Part shown: piece after piece, positions 18,238 to 26,629 of the stretch
Layout of the letters: every line of letters begins with the position of its first letter
How positions within the stretch are numbered: the stretch's first letter is position 1
Assembly (NCBI GenBank): GCA_963800705.1
Contig: CAWDBV010000002.1
Coordinates: forward strand, 641,408 to 705,407
From: CAWDBV01 sp963800705
GTDB taxonomy: Bacteria > Actinomycetota > Thermoleophilia > Solirubrobacterales > 70-9
DNA: 64,000 nucleotides
Direction: 5' to 3'
Program-made: the position numbers and the translations under genes
The notes under the pieces: generated by a model
The model's database searches: none
Seen by the model: only the letters and a program-made list of their open reading frames with translations
What the model was told of the DNA's origin: nothing

Positions 18238-21200
18238 TTGACCACGATGAAGTAGTCGTAGGCGTTGTTGGCGCCGATCCTGGGGGTGGTCACCGTTCCG
18301 GAGGCGCCCGCCTTGCGGTAGACGCTCAGGGGCAAATTCGGCTTGCTCGTGCTCTCCCAGACGGTGACGGCGAACCCTGTGTCGACCCAGCCGCTGTCCA
18401 GCCAGGATGGCCGGCCGCCGCCGTTCCAGCGATCGTCGATCGTCAGGTAGACGTCGGCGGTCCCGGCAAGGGCGATGCTGGCCTGGGGGCCGCCGGTGTA
18501 GGCCTTGGAGGCCGAGGCCACCTTGATCCACTCGGCGCCCGTGAGCGCCGCGGCGATGCCGCCGTCGATGGCGGAGACGTAGGTGCTGGGCCAGTCCGTC
18601 CAGGGGTGCGAGCCGGTGGCGCTGGTGCCCGACCGGAAGTTGCTCTGGATCGACCAGCTCGAGGCGTTGGCCGTGTCGTGGACCGTGAGGCCGGCGATCT
18701 TCGACGCGGCCGGGGCGGTGAAGGAGATCCAGTTGAGGTTCACCGATCCGCTGTCGAACACAACCCGCACAACGTGCTGGCCGGCGGCGAGGCTGGCCAG
18801 CGCCGTCACGGTCTGGAAGGTCTGATAGCCGCCCGTGCTGGGAATGGCCAGGCTGCCCCCGGTGGGAACGCCATCCACCTCGACGTGCATGGTGCGGGCG
18901 GCGGTGGTCGCCACCCGCAGGCGCATGGCGTACGAGCCCGCGCTCGCCACGTTCACCGTGTACTCCAGCCATTCGCCGGCGGCCGCCCAGCCGATGTTGT
19001 AGCCGCCCCCCGCGTCGGTGGTCGGCTGCAGGTCGACGTCCTCGGCGCGGTATTGCGTGCCGTTGTTCCCGGCGGTTGTGTCGTGGTAGGCCATCCCCTC
19101 TCCGCTCGCCGCCCCCGAGACGAGGTCGTAGTCCTCGGACTGGATGGTGCCGGGGATGGGCCAGGGGGTCCCATTCGGGTAGGCCCGCTGGGCGGGGACG
19201 CTGCCCGTGCAGCCGGTGACGCGCGCGTTGGCCCAATCGCCGTGGTCGTCGGTGTGCGAGTTGACCCCGCCGTTGGTGACCACCAGCTTGAGCTGATTGC
19301 GGCCGGCGACGCTCACGTCCACCGGCTTGTGGAAGCTGTTCGCGTACATCACCCCGCTGTCCCAGACCCGGGTCCCGTCGAGCCACACCTCGAAGGTGAT
19401 GCTGGCCTGGGTGTTCGTGTCGGGGACCTCGTCGTCCACGCCGACGTCGGCGATGAGGCTGCCGGAGCAAGCTCCGTCGAGCTGGTAGGTCACCTCCGCG
19501 CTCCGGGCGCTGGCCGGGTGCATGCCGAGACCCCGGGGATAGACCAGCCCGTCGAGGGTGATGGGCCGGCCGTCGCCGGCGCCGCTGCCCCCGATGCTGG
19601 TGTCCTTCTCCGGCGCTCCGCCCGCGGGGCCCCAGCCGTTGTAGGCGGAGGTCCAGGTCAGGTCGGTGAGGAAGGTGGCGGGCCGCAGGTCCCGGTAGCT
19701 GGTGGTGGAGCGCCCCGCCGAATCGGTGACCGTGAGGTAGATGCGGTACCAGATGAGGGCGGCCGAGGTTTCTGTGTTGGGAACCACGAAGCTGCCTCCG
19801 GTCAGGCCGCTGGTCGCGGGCATGAAGGGATGGACGTGGGAATCGTGGTGAAAGTCCACCTGCCAGGTGTAGGCGCTGGCCGGGAGGCCCCCCTCCTCGG
19901 GGTCGGTCGCGGTGCCCGAGAAGGCGACCTGCGTGTTGACCTCCCAGGCCAGCGCCGCCACGGTGCCGCTGGCCAGGGCCGGCGTGACGATGGTGGCGCT
20001 GGGAGCCTGGTTGCCGGTCACCGTGAGGACCGCCTCGACGCTGGTGCTGGTGCCCGCGGGGTTGCTGACCCTGCAGCGGAAGCGCGCCCCATCGTCGCCG
20101 ATGACCGCGCTGGCGAGGGTGTAGGCGGCGGCGGTCGCTCCGGTGATGGCCGCCCAGGCGGCACCGTTGTGCCGCTCCCACTGGTACCCGGTGGCGTTGC
20201 TGGCGGTGACAGAGAAGGTGGCGGTCTGCCCGATGGTGACCAGCAGGCTCTCGGGCTGCTGGGCGATCTGGGGCGCGCCCGAGCCGGTGTAGTCGATCTT
20301 GTACACCTTGGCGGTGCCCGCGGTGGGGGTTCCCGTCTTCTGATTCCGGGCGATGTAGTAGAGGGCCCCGCCGGGCGCGACGTCGACCGTGACCGGATAG
20401 GAGATGCCGGCGGCAAACTGGGTCACCGCAAAGCTGGCCGGATCCATCTGGTAGATCTTGCCGTTGCAGAAGTCGGCGAAGAAGAACTTGCCCAGGTAGC
20501 TCGCCGGGAACCGCATGGTCGAGGGGTTGTAGAACGTGGCCCCCACCACCGAGCAGCCGGTGCTGTGCGAATAGGCGTGGGCGGGGAGGGTGAAGCCGGG
20601 GTGCTGCGACTGCGTGAAGCTCCCCTCGGTGGCGGGCCAGCCGAAGTTCTTGCCCCCGCCGGCGGCGACGTTGATCTCCTCCCAGCCGCTCTGCCCGACG
20701 TCGCTGATGAAGAGCTTGCCGTCCGACTTGATGTCGAAGGTGAACGGGTTGCGCAGGCCCATGGCGTAGATGGCGCGGTTGAGCCCGGTGGTCTGACCGT
20801 AAAACGGGTTGTCGGTCGGGATGCTGCCGTCGCTGTTGAAGCGCAGGATCTTGCCGAACACGCTCGTCTTGATCTGCGGCGGGCTGGTGGCCGGATTGGA
20901 GGCGCCCTGGCCGGTCTCGTGATCGCCGACGGCGAGATAGAGCTTGCCGTCGGGCCCGAAGTGAATGGCGCCGCCCATGTGCCAGCGGGTGGACGACGAG
21001 GGGAGGTCGGGAAGATCGACGAGGGTGATCCGCGTGGAGGCGCTGGCCACGTCGCCGTTGGCGGTCACCCGGATGAGGCGGTTGTGAACCGTGGGCGTCC
21101 TGGCCGTGTAATAGAGGTAGACGTAGCGGTTTGTCGAGAATCCCGGATCGACCCCCACGCCGAGCAGGCCGCGCTCGTACTGGGAGTCCGTCTCGGAGCT

Positions 21201-21485
21201 GAGGTTGATGAAGTCGGTGCCCAGCAGGGCGTCGTTCTTGATGACCTTCACCTGGCCGTTCTGCTGGATGACCAGCACGCGGCCGTCGGGGAGCGGCGCC
21301 AGCCCGGTGGCGCTTGTGAGGCCGGAGGCGACCACGCTCTCGACGAACCCGCTCGGCAAGGTCGCGGCGTACTGGTGCTCCTCGATCGCCTCGGTCGATT
21401 CCGGGAGGGGCCCGCTGCAGGACAGGTGCAACAGCGCCAGCACGAACACCATCCCGGCCACGCCGGTTCTCCGACCCTGCGACAT
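18234..21485 (-). CDS. PQQ-type sugar dehydrogenase lipoprotein with Ig, NPCBM and CBM6 modules
   Basis: 1,083 residues in one intact frame. Lipobox LHLSCSGP near residue 24. Residues about 35-370 form a soluble glucose/sorbosone dehydrogenase-like propeller (TSATGLAPLPDGRVLVIQQ, GLLGVGVDPGFSTNRYVYLY, WHMGGAIHFGPDGKLYLAVGD, GLRNPFTFDI, VGQSGWEEIN). Next are an Ig-like domain (about 395-475), a spacer domain with a His-rich strand (HHDSHVHPFM), an NPCBM-like domain (about 600-740), a CBM6 domain beginning IPGTIQSEDYD (about 755-885), and a second beta-module with a Trp-rich C-terminus. Carbohydrate-binding parts suggest a surface enzyme acting on polysaccharide or cell-wall sugars. PQQ use is inferred from the fold. 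Confidence 0.9.
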   Translation of the reverse strand: MSQGRRTGVAGMVFVLALLHLSCSGPLPESTEAIEEHQYAATLPSGFVESVVASGLTSATGLAPLPDGRVLVIQQNGQVKVIKNDALLGTDFINLSSETDSQYERGLLGVGVDPGFSTNRYVYLYYTARTPTVHNRLIRVTANGDVASASTRITLVDLPDLPSSSTRWHMGGAIHFGPDGKLYLAVGDHETGQGASNPATSPPQIKTSVFGKILRFNSDGSIPTDNPFYGQTTGLNRAIYAMGLRNPFTFDIKSDGKLFISDVGQSGWEEINVAAGGGKNFGWPATEGSFTQSQHPGFTLPAHAYSHSTGCSVVGATFYNPSTMRFPASYLGKFFFADFCNGKIYQMDPASFAVTQFAAGISYPVTVDVAPGGALYYIARNQKTGTPTAGTAKVYKIDYTGSGAPQIAQQPESLLVTIGQTATFSVTASNATGYQWERHNGAAWAAITGATAAAYTLASAVIGDDGARFRCRVSNPAGTSTSVEAVLTVTGNQAPSATIVTPALASGTVAALAWEVNTQVAFSGTATDPEEGGLPASAYTWQVDFHHDSHVHPFMPATSGLTGGSFVVPNTETSAALIWYRIYLTVTDSAGRSTTSYRDLRPATFLTDLTWTSAYNGWGPAGGAPEKDTSIGGSGAGDGRPITLDGLVYPRGLGMHPASARSAEVTYQLDGACSGSLIADVGVDDEVPDTNTQASITFEVWLDGTRVWDSGVMYANSFHKPVDVSVAGRNQLKLVVTNGGVNSHTDDHGDWANARVTGCTGSVPAQRAYPNGTPWPIPGTIQSEDYDLVSGAASGEGMAYHDTTAGNNGTQYRAEDVDLQPTTDAGGGYNIGWAAAGEWLEYTVNVASAGSYAMRLRVATTAARTMHVEVDGVPTGGSLAIPSTGGYQTFQTVTALASLAAGQHVVRVVFDSGSVNLNWISFTAPAASKIAGLTVHDTANASSWSIQSNFRSGTSATGSHPWTDWPSTYVSAIDGGIAAALTGAEWIKVASASKAYTGGPQASIALAGTADVYLTIDDRWNGGGRPSWLDSGWVDTGFAVTVWESTSKPNLPLSVYRKAGASGTVTTPRIGANNAYDYFIVVK

Positions 21486-21825
21486 TCGACCCCTCCCGGT
21501 TTACGGACGCGAACGTGGGCCCGGGCCAGCCCTCTCCCGGCAAGCCGCCGATCGCACGACGACTTTCACCCCGCCCCCAACCCGGACCCACGCTCGCGCT
21601 TACCGGGCGCCCCTGTGTGCAAGACGGGGGCCCGAGGGCGAAACATCTCCACCACACGCACGGCCCCCCGCAGACCCCCCGAATGTCCGCATTTGCCGCC
21701 CCGGGAGGCCACTCCGTATCCGTTCAGCACACATCATCGCCGTTGCGCCGCAGGCACCACTGTTGCGCGATGACGCGATCACTGTTGCGCCCGGAACAGC
21801 GCCGGGGAGCCGAAGAAGGGCGGCG
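21486..21825. other. 340-base intergenic region with short direct repeats
   Basis: Contains no gene I can support. CACTGTTGCGC occurs at 21758-21768 and 21780-21790 (22-base period), and GTTGCGC also at 21742-21748. It should carry the promoter of the sugar dehydrogenase operon, which reads leftward from 21485. Confidence 0.45.
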
Positions 21826-24104
21826 CTAATCGAACAGGCCCTGGGACAGCCGCGTGCTCCGCTCGTAGGCGAACCGCTTGAGCCGGTTCATGTCCTCGAG
21901 GGGGGGGCCGCAGCTCGTGCCGCCGGGGGCGGCCATGGCCTCATCGGCCTGGTAGCGGGCGGCCACCTCGTCCATGAGCTCGGCCACCGCGTCCGGGTGC
22001 AGGACGGTCTTGTCGAGCTCCTTGGTCCGCTCGATGAACTCGTCCCGGAAGGCGCGCAGGTAGGCGTCCTTGAGGTAGCTCCAGTAGTCGTTGCGGTTGC
22101 TGCGGTTGGCCCACTGACCGGAGAAGAAAGAGGCGGTGGCCAGGGAGGGCTCGGCCTGGCCCATCACGTTGTCGAGATCGGTCGGCATCATCATCCAGCG
22201 GCCGTCGCTCGGCCGCTTGTAGAAGAAGTGGTTGTGGTAGTGGTCGTCCCAGCCCACCATCCAGTTGATCACCACCATGTAGTCGGTCAGCTCTTTCATG
22301 GCGAAGTTGTCCTCGAAGAACTTGCGGATGGCGGGGAGCCCGGCCGCCCGCGCGGCGTTCAGATCTTCGATGAGCTTTCGCATCTCCGCCCCCCGCTCTT
22401 CCAGTCCTCGTTGGTTGCCCGGGCATAGCTGGCCTCGTAGCGCTGATCCAGGGTGTAGCCGCAGTACGCCTGCAGGGGCCGCATGTCGGAGTAGCCGTAG
22501 GGCCCCTCGTCCCAGCGTCCGCCCACCGCCTTGAACAGGTCACCCGGTGTGCCTCTACCGTATGCCCGCTCGATGAAGTCGTCGTCCATGTGCTCGTGCT
22601 GGATCATGTAGTGGTAGTAGGTGCCGTTGATGTAGTACCGCACGTAGCGCGAGCGGGCCGCGGGTATGCCGGCCCGCTCGAACAGCTCACCTCCCACCAT
22701 CGTGTTGAAGCCGTGGCAGGACTGGGTGAGGTTGTTGAGGTTGAACGAGCGCTTGCCTTCGAAGCGGTCGTGGCGCGGAAACCGGATGGACCAGCTGAAC
22801 ACGCGCAGCGGATTGGGGGCCTGGGGACGGACGAAGCCGGCCGGCCATTTCATGGGGTCCACGAACAGCCCCCCCAGCCGTCTCTGGAAGCTTCCCTGGT
22901 ATCGCACGCGCACGTCGTAGACCTTGCCGCCTGCCACGAAGACGGCGGGAACGCGTCCGTTCCACAACGGGTTTACCTTGCAGGCGAAGGGGTTGGTGCC
23001 GCTGGCGTTCTCCGGCACCCGGCCGGGAGCCATGTTCAGGTAGAGCCTGGTCCAGTCCGCCTGGCTGATGAAGAGCTGATAGACGGCCGTCTTGCCGGGA
23101 ATCTCGGGATCGACGTAGTAGGCGAAATGAGGGTAGGGATCGGAGTCGCGTGGGGCCAGCACCTCGCTGCCTCGACCGCGGTCTCCGACCACCCGGTACC
23201 GCACCACCGAACCCGCGGCCTGCGCGGGCAGCGTCGCCTCCCAGCCGTCGCCGGCGGGCGTGAGCGCCACCTTCTCGGTCGGCTCGTCGATGCGCTCGAT
23301 GTCGTCGACGAAGTACTCTATCTCGGGAGCCGTGATCGGCCCGGTGGCTCCGCCCGGGATGCCGGCCACCGTCGCCCGCACGAGCACCGGATCGGCGGCA
23401 CGTATCGCCTCACCACCTCGCCCGGCGGCCGAGGCGGTCACCGAAGCGGTCACCGAGGCAATCACGGGCAGCGGTTTGCCAGAGGTCCCGTTGGGCCGGC
23501 CCGGGGTGGCGCCGTCGAGGGCCGACGCCGCCCAGTTGGCGGCCGACCCGCCCGGGTGCTCGACGCTGATGCGCTCGAGCGACCGGCCCATGAACCGGTG
23601 CTGCTCCAGGGGGAGGATCGCCTCCGGCAACCAGGCCTCACCCGCTCCCAGGGCATCGGCGGCCATGGGCCAGGGGCGCTGGTCGTCGTAGGCGACCTCG
23701 TCCACCTTCTTTCCCTGGGCGTCGACGAGCAGCAGGCGCTCGCCGCCGTTGTCGAGCGAGCCGGCGTAGTCGCCGAGCACGGCGTCCGGTTCGAGGCGAT
23801 ACGCGGGGACGTCCGCCAGCAGCCGCTCTCGGTTCCGGGCGATCACCAGGTAGGCCCGGGGACCCAGCGTGGTGCCGTCCTCGAAAGCGAAGGTCACGCC
23901 GTCGGCCAGCTTCCAGCCCGCCAGCGAGACCGGAGCGTCCGTCCGGTTGTGCAGCTCGATGAACTCGTGATCCTCGACCGGACCGTCGTCCATCACCGCG
24001 TGGTACATGATCTCCGAGACGACGACCGCCGCTGGCCCGCTTTCGTTTTCGTCGCCGCACGCCAGCAGCCCCGCCGCGAGAAGGACCGGGCCCGCCCCCT
24101 TCAT
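21826..24104 (-). CDS. Lamin-tail/CotH kinase lipoprotein, one frameshift
   Basis: ATG at 24104 gives a lipoprotein signal (LLAAGLLACGDEN). Residues 28-190 are a lamin-tail domain (VVVSEIMYHAVMDDGPVEDHEFIELHN ... shape, with GWKLADGVTFAFEDGT). From about residue 330 the CotH kinase domain begins (YQLFISQADWTRLYLN, DVRVRYQGSFQRR, KRSFNLNNLTQ, SRYVRYYINGTYYHYMIQ). The frame breaks at 22388-22394, in a C run (G run on the coding strand); adding one G restores SGGAEMRKLIED and the C-terminal part ends at 21826 with WMVGWDDHYHNHFFYK and MMPTDLDNVMG, the catalytic region of CotH kinases. CotH enzymes phosphorylate extracellular proteins. The break is almost certainly a homopolymer error. Confidence 0.85.
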
Positions 24105-25560
24105 CAGATACCCCCTCGCTGGCGTTCGCGTCCGCCGTTGCCGGCGGCGTGCCGGCGTCCGGCGTGGGGCCGGGCGGAGGGGTGGTGAGCGACAGCCCCG
24201 TCAGGGTCGTCGCCACCGGCACCAATCCCCCGTTCGAGCTGGCGTAGGCGCCGATGAGGAACGGCTCGGGCAGCGAGAAGGTGGCTGCTCCGACCGTCGT
24301 CCACTGCGCGCCATCGGAGGAGTAAGCGCCGGTCACCCGGCTCAGCGCCGGCTGACCTGGCACCTCGGTCCTGGTGAGCCTGAGCCAGACGGGAGCCTTG
24401 ACGCCATCGACGGGCATCGCCACGGTGCCCATCATGTTGGGCAGGGACCGGCTCATGAACTGCACCCCCATCTCCGCGGTGACCGTGAGGATCGCCGCCG
24501 GCGTGGCGCGGGAGATGAGCAGCTGGACCGCCGGTCCCTCCCGCAGCATGAGCCCCACCCGGGCCGGGGCGTTGCCGTGGGTGAAGGCGCCGACCTTGAC
24601 CGTCAGCATCTGCTCGCCCTGGGCGGTCTGAAAGGCGAACAGGCCGGAGTCCTGGAGCAAGGAGAGGGGCTCGCCCACCCCGGCGAGCTTCAGGCCATCG
24701 ACCTCATGGATGGCAGAGCCGCCGGCCGCCGCCCCGAGCTCGTCGAGGGTCCAGTCCTTCGTGGCGGGCTGGCTGTCGAGGTTGTGCAGGCGCAGGGTGC
24801 CCAGCTCCGTGACCGTCGGCCGGGCCGGGTTCTTCGACGCGACCGCGAGCCCGGCGAACACCTCGGTGGGAAGGTCCACCTCCAGGCTGCCGATCCTGGT
24901 CCAGTTGACCCGTAGCTGGGTCGCCCGGTAGGCGGTGATGGTCCTGCCCTTGCGGCTGATCCGGAGCCACTGCCCGGCTCCCAGGCCCAGGTCCGAAACG
25001 GCGATCTGCGCCGCGGTCCCGCTCGTGTTTCGCTGCACCAGCACGCCGCCTTTGGTCCGGTCGGCCAGGATGCCCGCGAAGACCGCGGGTGCCCCGGGCT
25101 CGGTGTCGTTGGCCCGGACCATGAGGCCGGCGGTGCTCTCCGGGCTCGCCAGCTGCAAGCTCAGGATGCGGGCCACGACCTCGAAGTCGCCGCTGACCTT
25201 CCGGCTGACGAAGTGAAAGGAGTCGGCCACTCCCCCAATCTCGGTGCCACCACTTTCCACGCGGAGGCCGGACATGCCCGACCACACCTTGCCCGGGCTC
25301 GCCACCGCGCCGATGTCTTTCGAGGTCCAGGTGGGCCAGGGCCCGTTGGGGGCAGGCGGCGGCGGCGGGATGAAGGCATCGCGCGGCCTGAGATCACCGG
25401 CGCCGCCATCCGCAGCGGAAGGGGAGAGGGCGGGCGCGTCGGTCGGGGCCGCGTCGGCGACGGCCGCCGGTGCGGCCGGCTCGTCGCCACAGGCGACCAG
25501 CAGCGAGGGTCCCAGAGCGGTCAGCACCAGCCACCTTCTCGATCCATTCCGCTTCAGCAT
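24104..25560 (-). CDS. DUF1349-like concanavalin-fold lipoprotein
   Basis: Lipobox PSLLVACGDE near residue 18, followed by an Ala/Pro linker. Two similar halves follow (about residues 75-270 and 275-460), each with the 'dIG.v..pG....sg...v...G.dI' pattern of DUF1349 or concanavalin-like domains: WTSKDIGAVASPGKVW, DFEVVARILSLQLASPES, AGLMVRANDTEPGAP, then LGAAAGGSAIHEVDGLKLAG and RVGLMLREGPAVQLLIS. The frame does not stop before the cotH start, but a single extra G in the run at about 24110-24115 would create a TGA at 24104-24106 that overlaps the cotH ATG (TGATG), so a one-base error is likely. Probably sugar or surface binding, co-transcribed with cotH. Confidence 0.7.
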
Positions 25561-25759
25561 GGCGACGAGAATGCGACAAGTTCGTATCACTGGGAAGCGC
25601 GCCCGCCCGGCTCTGCGCCCGGCGGTGACCCAGCACACGCGCTGGTCAACGGATCCTCGCAGCGCGCGCGGACTCCGCCGCATCCTGGTCCAGCTGCGAC
25701 GCGCCCGCCGAACCCGATCGGAGCTGCCGGAAAATCACACCGGCTAGCGGCGTCTGCGG

Positions 25760-25858
25760 GTGGGGGAAGGGTGAGGGTCTGCGCCACGGCTCGTGGGGGA
25801 CGCCCCTCTCCCGGCGCGCAGACGCACCGACCTCTCCCCGGCAGCCGGGGCGAGGTGA
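25760..25858 (-). repeat. Dispersed palindromic repeat, copy A
   Basis: Read on the minus strand: CACCTCGCCCCGGCTGCCGG, GGAGAGGTCGGTGCGTCTGC, GCGCCGGGAGAGGGG, then a variable part ending in a CCTCACCC block. Two hairpins are visible (CCCCGGCTGCCGGGG and GCGTCTGCGC). It shares order and sequence with copies at 30053-30172 and at 48442-48467 plus 49627-49735. About 100 bases long and intergenic. Confidence 0.75.
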
Positions 25859-25960
25859 AGAGCGTTGCCGATTCCTGCCTTCATCGAGTCCTTCAATCAA
25901 TCGTTTGCCCCTCCGCGACGGCAGCACGAGAATCGAGGCCGGCCGCCAGCAAGTCGTTTG

Positions 25961-26015
25961 CCCTCGCCCGCGGTCTGCCGCGGGAGAGGGAAAGGGAGAG
26001 GGTCTGCGTCGCGCA
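25961..26015. repeat. Dispersed palindromic repeat, partial copy A2
   Basis: CCCTCGCCCGCGGTCTGCCG followed by CGGGAGAGGG and a further GGGAGAGGGT; hairpin CCGCGG...CCGCGGG. It has the same boundary sequence (TCGTTTGCCC) as the outer end of the copy at 49735. Probably a degenerate arm of the same repeat. Confidence 0.5.
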
Positions 26016-26150
26016 AGGCAGGGCCAGCGGGTCCTTCTTCGCCGCTTGCGCGCGATCGCGCGCCGCCGGGCCACCTACCTGAAGGGCCAGGTGCGAGGTC
26101 GGGGGCCGGGTCGGCCTGGCACCGAGCTTCCATCTGGGAGAAACTTGGAG

Positions 26151-26594
26151 ATGACGAGCAAGACGGTCGCGCTGGTGGTGGGGCTGGGGCTGGTGCTGCT
26201 CCCCTCGGTCTCCCGGGCTCAGGTGGAGCTGCGGGTGCGGGTCCCCACCATCCGCTTCGAGGTCGCCCCGCCCCTCGTGGTGGTCCAGGAGGGCGTGCAG
26301 GTGGTGCCCGACCACCAGGACGAGGTGTTCGTCTCCGACGGCTGGTACTGGCATCGGGCCCACGGCAACTGGTACCGCACCCGCAATCACCGGGGGGGCT
26401 GGGTGGTCGTCCAGCGCGAATACGTCCCGGTGCCCCTGGTGAAGATCCCTCCCGGCAAATACAGGCACCACCGAGGCAAGGGCTCCCGGAAGATGTACGT
26501 TCAGACGCCCGACGGCCAGGTGGCCGTGGTCAAGGTCAAGGATCGCGGCGGTCGCGGGAAGAAGGAGAAGCGGGGCAAGGGCCGCTGGAGATAG
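26151..26594 (+). CDS. Exported protein with aromatic YxW-type motif
   Basis: 147 residues. The ATG at 26151 follows GGGAG at 26137; a signal peptide ends at SVSRAQ. The mature part holds a Val-rich beta segment and a SDGWYWHRAHGNWYRTRNH motif, similar to short 'YXWGXW'-style envelope proteins found in Myxococcota and Gammaproteobacteria. The tail is strongly basic (KDRGGRGKKEKRGKGRWR), which would suit nucleic acid or peptidoglycan binding. Function unknown. Confidence 0.6.
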   Translation: MTSKTVALVVGLGLVLLPSVSRAQVELRVRVPTIRFEVAPPLVVVQEGVQVVPDHQDEVFVSDGWYWHRAHGNWYRTRNHRGGWVVVQREYVPVPLVKIPPGKYRHHRGKGSRKMYVQTPDGQVAVVKVKDRGGRGKKEKRGKGRWR

Positions 26595-26629
26595 CCGCGA
26601 CTACCGCAAAGGGTGGTAGGTCGAGATGG

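Larger units (their letters stand above)
25561..26150. other. 590-base intergenic region with palindromic repeats
   Basis: No protein gene supported. It holds repeat copies A (25760-25858) and A2 (25961-26015), with a short direct repeat TCGTTTGCCC near 25909 and TCGTTTGCCC near 25953. The divergent promoters of the DUF1349-like lipoprotein and the gene at 26151 must also lie here. Confidence 0.5.

Noticed and set aside
16942..21657. One 1,571-codon open frame on the minus strand
   Set aside because: It joins the metal-binding gene (16942-18237) with an out-of-frame shadow of the sugar dehydrogenase gene. The upstream part has no family motifs and is full of Arg, Gly and His, as expected from antiphase reading of GC-rich sequence.
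18606..21773. A 1,055-codon open frame opposite the sugar dehydrogenase
   Set aside because: Gly/Val/Asp-rich antisense reading with no domain; the minus-strand protein is convincing throughout.
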